From JACPKO01 sp964406775 (GTDB taxonomy: Bacteria; Patescibacteriota; Microgenomatia; Daviesbacterales; UBA10151), in NCBI GenBank assembly GCA_964406775.1, contig CAYOSW010000002.1, forward strand, positions 1 through 64,000: a stretch of 64,000 nt of DNA. The letters are read 5' to 3'. Positions 49,585 to 58,356 of the stretch are shown piece by piece. Under the pieces are notes generated by a model. It was not told where the DNA came from. It was given only the letters and a program-made list of their open reading frames with translations, and ran no database searches. Every line of letters starts with the position of its first letter. The first letter of the stretch is position 1. The position numbers and the translations under genes were made by a program.

Positions 49585-50457
49585 CTATAAAGCTGCAAGT
49601 CTTTTCTTATACTCCGATAATATCTTTACGCCCTTATCTTCAGGATGGAAATAAAGAGCCCCGGATTCAATCCTTTCTTTGCCTTCCGGTTTTTTCATAA
49701 TATTTAACTGAATTCTCCGGGCAACATTTTCGAGCAAACCTGATAGCGGTCCGGTCGAAACCGCTGTCTTAAAATTTCCGTTGTTCCAGTTTTTCCGGTC
49801 CATTCTTTCGCTGCTTTTCCAGTTTGGCAGGTACTTAAAGGCCCAGGAATTAGCGTGTAAAAAGTCAGAATAAATCTGCTGTTTTTGCCAGAGAGGACGC
49901 ATCTGAAGCACTTCGTGTGCGACATAGATATTCCTTCTCTTCTGAGCTAAATTGCTTCTTTCGAGTATTAAGTTTATACAGATCTTACCGGCAGCCGAGA
50001 GTTTTTTTTCACGCCTTGACCGCCTTAATCCGATGACCGATGTTAACAGTATAAGAAGAAAGCGACTAATCCAAATCCTGTTGTTGTCGGTAATAATAAA
50101 CAGGTCGATGTCATCTTCCTTCTTGCTCGCTGAAAGAGCTAGACTTCCCGATATTCCAACCATCTTAATCCAGGGAATTAACCTCATTAAAATTCCAACA
50201 TACCCGGCCAAATATATATGACCTGCAGAAATTCTCTCCTTTTCCTCCCTCTGCTTTACCGTCCTTGTTTTACCGGTTAAATACCAATAGCCTTTTGATC
50301 TTGCAATCTTATTTTTCGTTTCCAATCTAATAAGGGCATTCTCAACCTGAACAAGCGTCGCTTTCTTTCCGCTCAGCCATTTGTGGACCTCCCAGGCTTT
50401 TAACGGGAAATTAAAAACATCGTAATAAGCTAAGGTTCTAAGTACGGCTTTTTCCAT
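49585..50457 (-). CDS. Winged-helix and nucleotidyltransferase-like protein
   Basis: Residues 1-65 look like a winged helix (VLRTLAYYDVFNFPLKAWEVHKWLSG and ALIRLETKNKIARSKGYWYL). The middle holds a minimal polymerase-beta-type nucleotidyltransferase motif, GISGSLALSASKKEDDIDLFII (GS at 104-105, D116 and D118), then helices. Conserved proteins of this plan are common in Microgenomates and may modify RNA or nucleotides; none is characterised. A TAGACT hexamer (50465-50470) is 7 bases before the ATG, so it is a separate leaderless unit divergent from the next gene. Confidence 0.65.
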   Translation of the reverse strand: MEKAVLRTLAYYDVFNFPLKAWEVHKWLSGKKATLVQVENALIRLETKNKIARSKGYWYLTGKTRTVKQREEKERISAGHIYLAGYVGILMRLIPWIKMVGISGSLALSASKKEDDIDLFIITDNNRIWISRFLLILLTSVIGLRRSRREKKLSAAGKICINLILERSNLAQKRRNIYVAHEVLQMRPLWQKQQIYSDFLHANSWAFKYLPNWKSSERMDRKNWNNGNFKTAVSTGPLSGLLENVARRIQLNIMKKPEGKERIESGALYFHPEDKGVKILSEYKKRLAAL

Positions 50458-50523
50458 TTTTGATAGTCTATCACGAAGCTATGAAGTTGATAACCCATAA
50501 TACTTATGCTATATTTTCTCACT

Positions 50524-51543
50524 ATGCAAAGATCCGGACTGGGAAGATTTGGTGAAAGAGTTGCAAGTGCCTGGACGGGAACCCCCGCCGAACTTGCCAA
50601 AATAGCAGCCGCTGATGCGGTCGACCGAAACGGAACTCTTAAGGCTGTAGACAAAAGAGCTTTGCGAGCGGGCACAGCCGCAATGCAGGCAAGGACCACA
50701 AGAAGGAGATTGATCGGTATCGGCGGACCCTTACTTTTGGGAGGACTTGTAATCGCTTCAATCGAAATCCCACCCTTAATAGGCGAATTAAATAAGTCTG
50801 ATGAAGAGCGCTTGGGCGAACATATTACCAGACTGGGTATAAAAGAAAGTCCGGCAGAAAAAGCGCTTTGGGCAAGCGCCGGATTTGAGCCTTACCCTCT
50901 AGCGGATCTCCGACGTCAACTTGCCCCGGCGGAGGTAGCCGCATTATCGGCTGAGGCTATCAACAGAATGAATAGGGTGATCGCGTTAATGCCTGATTCA
51001 GAAAGTCGGTTGGTTGCCTCAGCAGGCGAACACTTGAGAGCATCCCTTTACCGGCCCGATGGACAATCTGTTGTAACTTTCCAGTTAAGGGACGGTTCCC
51101 CTGCCAGAGCCGGGGAAAATCCTAACTTATCGATGGGTATTGGATTAGGCGCCCCGAGCGGAGAGACCGTGAATCTGCTGATAATGCCCACAATCCAAAG
51201 AGTGTTGACGGATACCCCCCAGGGACTTTCAAACCAACTCGTACACGAAGATAAACATATGGAACAATTCCAAAGGACGCTCGACACGGTCAAACAGGAA
51301 AAACTGCCCGTTCAAATAAAACAGGCTTTGCTTGCTCAGGACCTAAGAATGTATTGGAATGAAAAAGAGGCAGAAGCGTACGGGACCCAATTCCTGGCTT
51401 ACATAGACAGTTACGGCCTGACCGGAGAATCCATCCGCTGGGCTGACCGTCACACCCTGGCGTTGATTGACCGGGGCAGTGATATTTCAAGCCGGGAATG
51501 GTTAAAGTATGTTTCCAGGAATTTGGTTTCAAGAATCCAGTAA
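50524..51543 (+). CDS. Putative membrane-anchored zinc metallopeptidase
   Basis: 339 residues from ATG 50524 (8 bases after a TATATT hexamer). A helix at about 63-84 separates a short cytoplasmic part from a large extracytoplasmic domain. NQLVHEDKHMEQFQ contains an HExxH motif (His241, Glu242, His245), and WNEKEAEAYGTQF (278-290) supplies a downstream glutamate like the third ligand of gluzincins. The family is not recognised, so enzyme activity is an inference from these two motifs. No neighbour clarifies a substrate. Confidence 0.6.
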   Translation: MQRSGLGRFGERVASAWTGTPAELAKIAAADAVDRNGTLKAVDKRALRAGTAAMQARTTRRRLIGIGGPLLLGGLVIASIEIPPLIGELNKSDEERLGEHITRLGIKESPAEKALWASAGFEPYPLADLRRQLAPAEVAALSAEAINRMNRVIALMPDSESRLVASAGEHLRASLYRPDGQSVVTFQLRDGSPARAGENPNLSMGIGLGAPSGETVNLLIMPTIQRVLTDTPQGLSNQLVHEDKHMEQFQRTLDTVKQEKLPVQIKQALLAQDLRMYWNEKEAEAYGTQFLAYIDSYGLTGESIRWADRHTLALIDRGSDISSREWLKYVSRNLVSRIQ

Positions 51544-51640
51544 TTTATAGCTAGTCGGGGCTAATAATTTTACTCAAGGAAAAGATGTATTTATAAAATA
51601 TCCTCGCCGGACCCTATAAATGCTACAATATTCAGATCAA

Positions 51641-52573
51641 ATGCAGTTACCTCCTGAAAAATCCTTTAAAGAAATAACCACTCTGGCAATTGGCGGCCCA
51701 ATCTCGGAAACTGTGACAGTAGAAGATCAAACCGGTTTTATCAACGCCATAGCTAAAGCTGCATCAAAGGGCGGCAAATATCTGGTTATCGGCAGCGGCA
51801 GCAACTTATTGGTTTCAGACGACGGTTATGACGGATCGGTTATTATAAACAAGGTTTCGGGAATACTGCGTGACGCGAATAGCCTTACCGTAAAAAGCGG
51901 CACCAAACTTCAGGATTTAGTCGATTTTGCAAACGGAAACGGACTGGCGGGACTGGAAAACTTAGCCGGTATTCCGGGGACAGTCGGCGGGGCGGTTTAC
52001 GGGAATGCCGGAGCATACGGACAGACCGTCTCCGATCACCTTACGCAAGTCACTGCATATGATCATTTAAACAGCCGGACAGTAACTTTTAAAAAGGAAG
52101 ATTGCGGTTTTAATTACCGGGACAGCATTTTTAAAAAAAATAGGTTTGCTGTTCTGGAAGCTGTTTTCTCTCTTATGCAAGGTGATCCGGAAAACTTAAA
52201 ACAGATCTCACTTGAGACCATAAAAAAACGCGAGGTAAAATATCCCCCGGGAATAAAATGCCCCGGCTCTTTTTTCAAAAACATCCCGGCAGGTACACTC
52301 TCTCCTGAAGTACTCGGAAAGCTTCCGGAAAATTTTGTCCTTTACGGTAAAGTCTCGGCAGGAGCCCTGCTTGAATCTGTCGGAGCAAAGGGTGCGAGTT
52401 TAAGAAATATAAAAATTGCCGAGTATCACGCCAATTTATTTATCAACGAAGGAAACGGAACGGCCCGCGATTTTTATGATCTTGCTGAAACTTACAGTAA
52501 AAAAGTGTTTGAAAAATACGGAATCAGACTTGAACCCGAGGTTCAATTAATCAATCTTCCCCCCTTAACTTAA
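51641..52573 (+). CDS. murB: UDP-N-acetylenolpyruvoylglucosamine reductase
   Basis: FAD enzyme that reduces UDP-GlcNAc-enolpyruvate to UDP-MurNAc. FAD loop signatures are LVIGSGSNLLVSDDGYDG and LENLAGIPGTVGGAVYGNAGAYG; the catalytic set includes GFNYRDSIFK (Tyr/Arg), SAGALLESVGAKG (Ser as proton donor) and the glutamate in RLEPEVQLI. The start ATG 51641 is chosen because TACAAT (51625-51630) lies just upstream; the frame extends 7 residues further. 310 residues, type II-like (lacking the extra loop). Confidence 0.94.
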   Translation: MQLPPEKSFKEITTLAIGGPISETVTVEDQTGFINAIAKAASKGGKYLVIGSGSNLLVSDDGYDGSVIINKVSGILRDANSLTVKSGTKLQDLVDFANGNGLAGLENLAGIPGTVGGAVYGNAGAYGQTVSDHLTQVTAYDHLNSRTVTFKKEDCGFNYRDSIFKKNRFAVLEAVFSLMQGDPENLKQISLETIKKREVKYPPGIKCPGSFFKNIPAGTLSPEVLGKLPENFVLYGKVSAGALLESVGAKGASLRNIKIAEYHANLFINEGNGTARDFYDLAETYSKKVFEKYGIRLEPEVQLINLPPLT

Positions 52574-53168
52574 ATTCCCTGATCAGTTCTTTGCAGGTTC
52601 CGAACTCACCGAGTGAATAAAGTCCGATAGCTGAACAGGAAAATTCATTTTCCGTCCAGTTAAGCCCGCTTATAAAACGCTTTGCTTTTTCAGGATCACT
52701 TAGGCAAGTAATTGTGATATGAGGATTGTAGAGATCCAGTAAATTGTCAAAGCCGTATTCAGCAATATTTTTCCTTTGACTCTCAGGGTAATTTAAAGCC
52801 TCTTCTTCACCAATTAAACTTCTTCCCTCTCTTAAAAAGTTCACACTTTTGACAACTTCTTCCTGAAATAATTTAACTCTTGGGGGCAAGTCCAATTGAA
52901 CGCTTAAATAACCCGAGTGCTCCTCAAAACCTGCAAATCTGAAATTTTGCGGCGGAAGTTTCAAAGCCAGATCTTCCAGGATTTTAATCAGCCGGTCAAG
53001 GTTTCTGTCGGGAATTATCAGCTGATAAACGGTGATATGAGGAACATTGGTACTTTGGTCCAGAGTAAAGTTAACACGAGTTTTTGTTTTTATTTTGCCG
53101 GATAAGGAGACTGCGCTTCTGGAAACTTTTTCCGGTAAAGTAAAAACGATATTTAGCAGTTTATCCAT
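52551..53168 (-). CDS. 2H phosphoesterase-like protein
   Basis: Start ATG 53168 overlaps the stop of the upstream SGNH gene by 8 bases (ATGGATAA). Two H-x-T motifs, PHITVYQ (His44) and PHITITC (His150), are set as in the LigT/2H superfamily, which acts on 2',3'-cyclic or 2'-5' phosphate bonds in RNA or nucleotides. 205 residues. It differs from ThpR at 60765 and belongs to a separate subgroup. The 3' end overlaps convergent murB by 23 bases. Confidence 0.75.
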   Translation of the reverse strand: MDKLLNIVFTLPEKVSRSAVSLSGKIKTKTRVNFTLDQSTNVPHITVYQLIIPDRNLDRLIKILEDLALKLPPQNFRFAGFEEHSGYLSVQLDLPPRVKLFQEEVVKSVNFLREGRSLIGEEEALNYPESQRKNIAEYGFDNLLDLYNPHITITCLSDPEKAKRFISGLNWTENEFSCSAIGLYSLGEFGTCKELIREFKLRGED

Positions 53169-53820
53169 TTGTCGTACGGTCTGCAAAAATTTCGCCTTCA
53201 ATTATGTCAAAAATAACTTTATAGCCGTCACTGTTCGGATGGATGCCGTCTTCTAAAAGCTCTGGTACGTTCAAATTTTTTACTCTCTCGAAAATATCAA
53301 TAAAAGGGACATCTCTCCTGTCGCAAAACTCTTTGATAAAGGTATTATATTTCTCGATATACTCGTTCTTGTAAACGGCACCGGGCTCCCAAATCAGAGG
53401 ATTAGTTCTTTCTTCATCTACCGGAGTCAGCCCGATAAAGGCTATTTCCTTTGAATATTTTTTGGCTATTTCCCAGATATTCCAGATATTCTCCTCGAAT
53501 AATTCCATCGCCGTTTCAAATTCATTAAGTGAGGGATAGAATCTGGAATCATTTATCCCGATTGCAAACAGAAGAATAGTTTCTTCGTCCGGATTAAAGC
53601 GGGGTATCAGCTCTTCCTCAAATCTGGCCAAAAGGCCTGAACTGGTATCTCCCGGAATCCCCAGATTATAGGTAAGGGTGTAGTAGGTTGAGTAGAGGTC
53701 GGTATCCTGGTAAGCCGCCAGCGATTTTGAATCCAGATAATTTCTTAATCTCCCCGCCCACCCGCCTTCAGGGTCCCAATTGCCATAAGTGATTGAATCG
53801 CCGAAACAGATAATTGTCAT
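53161..53820 (-). CDS. SGNH/GDSL hydrolase
   Basis: Serine esterase fold: block I FGDSITYGNW (Ser9 nucleophile), block II glycine in LGIPGDTSSGL, block III GINDSRF with the asparagine, block V DGIHPNSDGY with the catalytic Asp and His. No signal peptide, so it is cytosolic. 219 residues, normal for the lysophospholipase/acyl-esterase-like group; substrate unknown. A -10 TAAAAT and -35 TTGCCA are placed for a leaderless mRNA. It is followed by the overlapping 2H gene. Confidence 0.87.
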   Translation of the reverse strand: MTIICFGDSITYGNWDPEGGWAGRLRNYLDSKSLAAYQDTDLYSTYYTLTYNLGIPGDTSSGLLARFEEELIPRFNPDEETILLFAIGINDSRFYPSLNEFETAMELFEENIWNIWEIAKKYSKEIAFIGLTPVDEERTNPLIWEPGAVYKNEYIEKYNTFIKEFCDRRDVPFIDIFERVKNLNVPELLEDGIHPNSDGYKVIFDIIEGEIFADRTTNG

Positions 53821-53828
53821 TTAACAGA

Positions 53829-53857
53829 ATTTTATGACTATTTTGCCGGGGTGGCAA
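53829..53857 (-). promoter_or_regulatory. Promoter of the SGNH hydrolase gene (leaderless)
   Basis: TTGCCA (53852-53857), 17-base spacer, TAAAAT (53829-53834), then 8 bases to the ATG. The -35 box lies inside the end of the upstream solute-binding gene. Confidence 0.6.
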
Positions 53858-55238
53858 CAGGAGCAGCTCTGACATATTTATCCAAAACCTGCTGTATGCC
53901 TTTTGCCGTAGTAGTCAATGCCATCTGCGGATCTCCGTTATTTGCTGCAGAATTTACAGCGTCCTCGTAGTATTTAATCATTTCATCATTTAATCCCTGA
54001 TCACGGGTATTAGAATTCAGGTACCAGGATTTGTAATAAGGACCTTGGGCCACAAACGCACCGACCAAAGGATCGTTAATCACTTCTTTCTGAAGATCAA
54101 CCCTTGAGTAAGGCAATCCGTAAAGTCTGACTCTTGAGGCTTCCTGGTAAAGCATCTTTTCCGTCTCCGCTGAAGTTAGAAACTTTAAAAATTCCCACGC
54201 TTCTTTCGGAAACCGGGATTTTGAAGAAACGGTATATCCCCAATAATTCGCCCAGGAAATATTTTTGCCTGCCAGCTGAGGCATCGGAACTATTTTAAAC
54301 TTCAATTGCGGATTCATTTGGCGGAGTTCGTGAGCTCTCCAGGATAATCCGAAATAGAACGCCACCTTTCCTGCGGCAAAAGCCTGAGTGGAGTTTTCAA
54401 AAGTATTATCCCAGACTCTGGAATTGGCAACCCGAGCAAAATCGGTATAAAACTTTAAGACATCAGCGCCGTTTTGATCGGCAGGCAATTCAATTTTAGC
54501 GCCCGGTTGCTGAAGGAACAAAAGACCTACAATATCCGGCCAATGATCTACATTGCCGGTAGTGCCGACCGCGGCACCGGCAGTCTTGATAACGTTTTTT
54601 TCATCAGCAACCGTTAATTTAAATGCCGCATCACGGAATTCATTCCAGGACTTCGGGACAGGAATACCTGCCGCATTTAAGATATCTTCATTATAATAAA
54701 GCGCCAAACCGTCTATCCCCCTCGGTACCGCATAAATCTTGCCTTGTGCCACAAATTCATCCATTGTAGTTTTATTTTTGTCCGGAATGTTCGGATTTGC
54801 GTCAACGGCTGCTTTTATGAGCAGGTAATTGGTGAAGTCATCTCTCACAACCGGGTAAAACATCTGCTGATATTCCGAAACATTCAACACGTCAGTTGGA
54901 GCCGGATAAACATCACCTGATTTTAGAAACATCGGTGTCCAGGAGTTATTGATCATATAAATATCCGGGCCTTCTCCTGCTGCTATTCTAGTTTGAGTTC
55001 TTGAGCGGTAATTTTGGGAGGACTGGAATTCGTAGTTTACGGTCACATCCGGTTTAAGTTTTTTATACTCATCCAGAGCCGGTTTCATTAAGGCCTGATC
55101 CTCAAATAATCCCCAAATGTTAATTACAACCGGAATCTTTTCTTCAGGCTTCTTATTAAATGCGGGTCCAAATTTCCAGAATAAAAAACCTGCGATAACA
55201 GCAAAAACCAAAACTCCAATGATTAAATACTTCATCAT
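53838..55238 (-). CDS. Extracellular solute-binding protein, family 1 (sugar ABC type)
   Basis: 466 residues. The N-terminus (YLIIGVLVFAVIAGFLFWKFG) is a membrane anchor without a lipobox cysteine. NIWGLFEDQALMKPALDEYKKLKPDV, then RTQTRIAAGEGPDIYMINNSW, AVPRGIDGLALYYNEDIL and AFAAGKVAFYFGLSWRA are the usual signatures of maltose/sn-glycerol-3-phosphate type binding proteins, seen in pieces. No permease or ATPase is adjacent, so either the transporter is elsewhere or the protein only captures sugars. Start ATG 55238 lies 8 bases after extended -10 TGGTATAAT. Confidence 0.9.
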   Translation of the reverse strand: MMKYLIIGVLVFAVIAGFLFWKFGPAFNKKPEEKIPVVINIWGLFEDQALMKPALDEYKKLKPDVTVNYEFQSSQNYRSRTQTRIAAGEGPDIYMINNSWTPMFLKSGDVYPAPTDVLNVSEYQQMFYPVVRDDFTNYLLIKAAVDANPNIPDKNKTTMDEFVAQGKIYAVPRGIDGLALYYNEDILNAAGIPVPKSWNEFRDAAFKLTVADEKNVIKTAGAAVGTTGNVDHWPDIVGLLFLQQPGAKIELPADQNGADVLKFYTDFARVANSRVWDNTFENSTQAFAAGKVAFYFGLSWRAHELRQMNPQLKFKIVPMPQLAGKNISWANYWGYTVSSKSRFPKEAWEFLKFLTSAETEKMLYQEASRVRLYGLPYSRVDLQKEVINDPLVGAFVAQGPYYKSWYLNSNTRDQGLNDEMIKYYEDAVNSAANNGDPQMALTTTAKGIQQVLDKYVRAAPVATPAK

Positions 55239-55303
55239 CAATCTAGATTATACCAGCATCCGCAGACTGGTTACGCAGACAAATCTGAAGTAAAATATGG
55301 GGC

Positions 55304-57133
55304 ATGCCGAAGAAAAAAACATCTGCTTTAAAATCCAAGATATTTCTTATTTTTCTGTTGGGAGGAATTCTTCCTTTTCTGGTAATACTCTCTATAATTA
55401 GTGTACTGTTTCTTTCTCAAAGAATTTACCCGAGCATTTCGGTGTCCGGGGTGGATGTAAGCTTTCTGACTCGCGAACAGGCTATTCAAAAAGTGAGCAA
55501 TACCGTTTCGCGAAGAGGTGCAGCAACCTTAAATCTTGAATTAAACAATGCCTCGCTTTCGGCAAAACAAAAATTTCCCGTTGAACTTAATAAGCAGGAA
55601 ACTGCGGGAGGGATCGAGAAAGCCATAACGGAAGCCTTTTCTTTCGGCAGAAGTAAAACATATTTTCCTAAAGCATCAGTTTTTGCAAATTTCACAACAT
55701 CTCTGCCGGTTAAAAAACAAATCGAGAGCATCAGTCAGTCAATTAATCAGCCGGCGATCGACTCAAGTCTTAAGGTTTTAGACGGGGAGATAACGGTAAC
55801 TCCGTCACAAAATGGAATTGTTCTAGACGAAGAGAATTTATACTCAATAATAAACGATTATCTTAACGGTAAAGAATTATCAAATATGAATTTACCGCTT
55901 AAAACCCAAGAGCCTGACCTTAATTTTGCTGAAGCTTCTTCGATAAAAAAGCGGCTTGATCAGATCAAAGACTCACCTGTAAAACTTACTTTCGAAGACC
56001 TGTCCTTTAGCCTTGACTTAAATACCGTACTGTCCCTTATTGATCTCGATAACTCCCGCGACTCATTAATTCTGATCGATACCGGAGATAAAAAATTCAA
56101 TATTTCTTCAATAACGATGGATGGGACTAAAACTTCAGACAGTAAATTAACACTTTCGGATGAAAAGCTAACTACATATTTAAAAGGCATTGCCAATCAG
56201 ATAGATAGGCCTGTACAGGAGCCGTTATTCTCAGTTGATCCATCCTCAACTCCTGACAAACCTAAAATCACCGAATTCCGCCCTCCCGTTGACGGAAGAG
56301 AACTTCAAATTAAGGAAGCTGCAGATATGATTTCTGTTGCGCTGATTACAGAGAAGAAATCGGAAATTAAACTTCCGGTTTCGATTATCAGACCTAAGAA
56401 TAAGTTAACTAACGAACTGGGAATCCGTGAATTAATCGGAACCGGCGTTTCATATTTCTCCGGCTCGATCGAGAACAGAAAATTCAATATCGGTCTGGCC
56501 GCATCAAGAATAAACGGAGTTTTAATTCCGCCGGGCGAAGAATTTTCGTTTGTAAATACCGTCGGAGATATCTCCGCCAACACCGGCTTCAAACAAGCTT
56601 ACGTTATCAAATCGGGAAGAACTGTCTTGGATGACGGAGGAGGAGTTTGCCAAGTCTCAACTACAATTTTCAGAGCCGCCTTAAATTCAGGCCTTCCGAT
56701 TACAGCCAGAACAGCTCACGCATACCGGGTTGGCTACTATGAACAAGGCTTCCCTCCTGGAATTGACGCAACTATTTTTCATCCTTCGGTTGATTTTAAA
56801 TTCAAGAACGACACAGATAAACATATTTTAGTCCAGGCTTCCGTTGCCGGTAATAGCCTGACTGTCGAGCTTTACGGAACATCAGACGGCAGAACCGTAA
56901 CTATGACCAAACCGGTTGTTACAGGTATCACACCGGCACCTCCCGAAATAAGGCAGGACGACCCGACTCTTCCCAGGGGAACGGTTAAACAGGTCGACTG
57001 GGCAGCCAACGGCGCCAATGTTTCTTTCTCCAGAACCGTGACTAAAGGCGGTATTACCTATATCAATGAAGTTTTCCGCTCCAACTACCGACCCTGGCAG
57101 GCGGTCTTTTTGGTCGGAACGAAAGACGGGTAA
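55304..57133 (+). CDS. VanW family protein with peptidoglycan-binding domains
   Basis: 609 residues: a signal anchor (IFLIFLLGGILPFLVILSIISVLFL), two or three PG-binding-4-like domains (SVSGVDVSFLTREQAIQKV, about 45-330), then a VanW domain (PPGEEFSFVNTVGDISANTGF, DDGGGVCQVSTTIFRAAL, HAYRVGYYEQGFPPGIDATIF) and a G5-like end. The architecture is that of wall-bound VanW proteins in Gram-positives and CPR. VanW's activity is not known, although it accompanies some vancomycin-resistance clusters. A TAAAAT (55291-55296) ends 7 bases before the ATG. Confidence 0.9.
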   Translation: MPKKKTSALKSKIFLIFLLGGILPFLVILSIISVLFLSQRIYPSISVSGVDVSFLTREQAIQKVSNTVSRRGAATLNLELNNASLSAKQKFPVELNKQETAGGIEKAITEAFSFGRSKTYFPKASVFANFTTSLPVKKQIESISQSINQPAIDSSLKVLDGEITVTPSQNGIVLDEENLYSIINDYLNGKELSNMNLPLKTQEPDLNFAEASSIKKRLDQIKDSPVKLTFEDLSFSLDLNTVLSLIDLDNSRDSLILIDTGDKKFNISSITMDGTKTSDSKLTLSDEKLTTYLKGIANQIDRPVQEPLFSVDPSSTPDKPKITEFRPPVDGRELQIKEAADMISVALITEKKSEIKLPVSIIRPKNKLTNELGIRELIGTGVSYFSGSIENRKFNIGLAASRINGVLIPPGEEFSFVNTVGDISANTGFKQAYVIKSGRTVLDDGGGVCQVSTTIFRAALNSGLPITARTAHAYRVGYYEQGFPPGIDATIFHPSVDFKFKNDTDKHILVQASVAGNSLTVELYGTSDGRTVTMTKPVVTGITPAPPEIRQDDPTLPRGTVKQVDWAANGANVSFSRTVTKGGITYINEVFRSNYRPWQAVFLVGTKDG

Positions 57134-57135
57134 AC

Positions 57136-57164
57136 TTGAGATTTACACCTGCAGAATATATACT
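57136..57164 (+). promoter_or_regulatory. Promoter of the 57173 gene (leaderless)
   Basis: TTGAGA (57136-57141), 17-base spacer, TATACT (57159-57164), then 8 bases to the ATG. Confidence 0.55.
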
Positions 57165-57172
57165 TCGCTACT

Positions 57173-57634
57173 ATGCCTACACCGGCCGAAGTACTTCACC
57201 CCGCTAATCATTTAAATCCCAGAGAACAGATAATTCTGGCAACGCTCCAGCAGGGTATTAATGTATATACCGAGGCAGGTCTCAGACTGGCAGCGCTTTA
57301 TCAGGAGTTGGGGATTGATCTGCCGGTGCCGAGTAATCAAACTCCGTTTATTGAATACCCCAGCGTATTAAATCTGCGTCATACCGGCTTACTGGCCATA
57401 GTTCACGAAGGCAGAATTGTTGAAGGCCTCAAACAAACTACGCTAATACCCGGACAATTCATTCTGACTCCGGCCAAACCGGGATATGAATTTGAGGATG
57501 TCCAACTTAAGGGGAGACTAGGGACACCTGAAAATATTGTCAGACTTTTAGATACAGCCCGGCGGTCCCTGCTCGTCCAGGGATCCGAACGCCATCTGGA
57601 CAACCGGCTAAAAAGAACTCAAATCTATCATTAG
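57173..57634 (+). CDS. Hypothetical protein, 153 residues
   Basis: Soluble, with no signal or membrane segment and no recognised family. It begins with a helical part (NPREQIILATLQQGINVYTEAGLRLAALYQELG, in pieces) and continues with beta-rich segments (TGLLAIVHEGRIVEGLKQTT, GQFILTPAKPGYEFEDVQL) and a basic C-terminal helix. It has its own promoter and is convergent with the GAF gene. Function unknown. Confidence 0.6.
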   Translation: MPTPAEVLHPANHLNPREQIILATLQQGINVYTEAGLRLAALYQELGIDLPVPSNQTPFIEYPSVLNLRHTGLLAIVHEGRIVEGLKQTTLIPGQFILTPAKPGYEFEDVQLKGRLGTPENIVRLLDTARRSLLVQGSERHLDNRLKRTQIYH

Positions 57635-57645
57635 TCTGCAAATAC

Positions 57646-58356
57646 TCAATCGTTCACTCCCAAGTTAATAGCCCCTAAGTCTGAACAAACTTTAGAAAGT
57701 TCTGAGATTTTTTCTTTTGTAAAGAAATTTTTACGAAAAGACTCGGCGTCGATAATACCCATTACTTCACCGCTGTTATTAAATATGGGTGCACAAAATT
57801 CACTCTGGACCTGATTGTCGCATTCGTAATAGGGACCTTGGTATGCAGCCAAATCACCAAACACTACTGCTCTCCCTGTTAGGCCGACTGTTGAGTTGTT
57901 GCTCCCCTTTGCAAATTCTTCAGTTAAAGGAAACTCCGCTCTGGAATACGCTCCGAGATAGGATTCTTTTAAAAGAACCCATTCTCCGTTTCTGTTCTTT
58001 GTTCTTCTGTATACCCCCAACCAATCAGGTTTTACTTCTTCCATTAATTTCTTCAAAACTTGTTTCAATCTCCAGAGTCTTAGTGTCTGAGGATGGTTCC
58101 TGAGTTTAAAATACCGGTCCTGCAATCCCAAAGTTAAAGCCAGGTTGTATTTCTTTTCTTCCTTTGTTTTATTAACAGCGCAACTGCCGTTAGGACCGAG
58201 TTTGGGGACATCAAACTTATAGAGCTCCTCAATCTCCTGGTATCTGAAAAAATCTTTTTTTAAGGAAAAACATTCTTCGACAAAGTCATTCAGAGGTAAT
58301 GAGTCTTTCTTACCTATGAATTCCTCCAAACCTGCTTGTTTTAAATAGTTATCCAT
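57646..58356 (-). CDS. GAF-domain protein, last gene of the S-box operon
   Basis: The C-terminal half (KGSNNSTVGLTGRAVVFGDLA, PYYECDNQVQSEFCAPIFN, GEVMGIIDAESFRKNFFT) follows a GAF domain of the free-methionine-sulfoxide-reductase/IlvX-like kind, a fold that binds small ligands. The motif CDNQVQSEFCAPI carries two cysteines placed similarly to fRMsr catalytic cysteines. The N-terminal 100 residues are helical. An AGAGG Shine-Dalgarno lies just before the ATG, and the gene overlaps the flavoprotein by 16 bases. If it is a methionine-sulfoxide reductase, S-box control would make sense; this is an inference. Confidence 0.65.
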   Translation of the reverse strand: MDNYLKQAGLEEFIGKKDSLPLNDFVEECFSLKKDFFRYQEIEELYKFDVPKLGPNGSCAVNKTKEEKKYNLALTLGLQDRYFKLRNHPQTLRLWRLKQVLKKLMEEVKPDWLGVYRRTKNRNGEWVLLKESYLGAYSRAEFPLTEEFAKGSNNSTVGLTGRAVVFGDLAAYQGPYYECDNQVQSEFCAPIFNNSGEVMGIIDAESFRKNFFTKEKISELSKVCSDLGAINLGVND

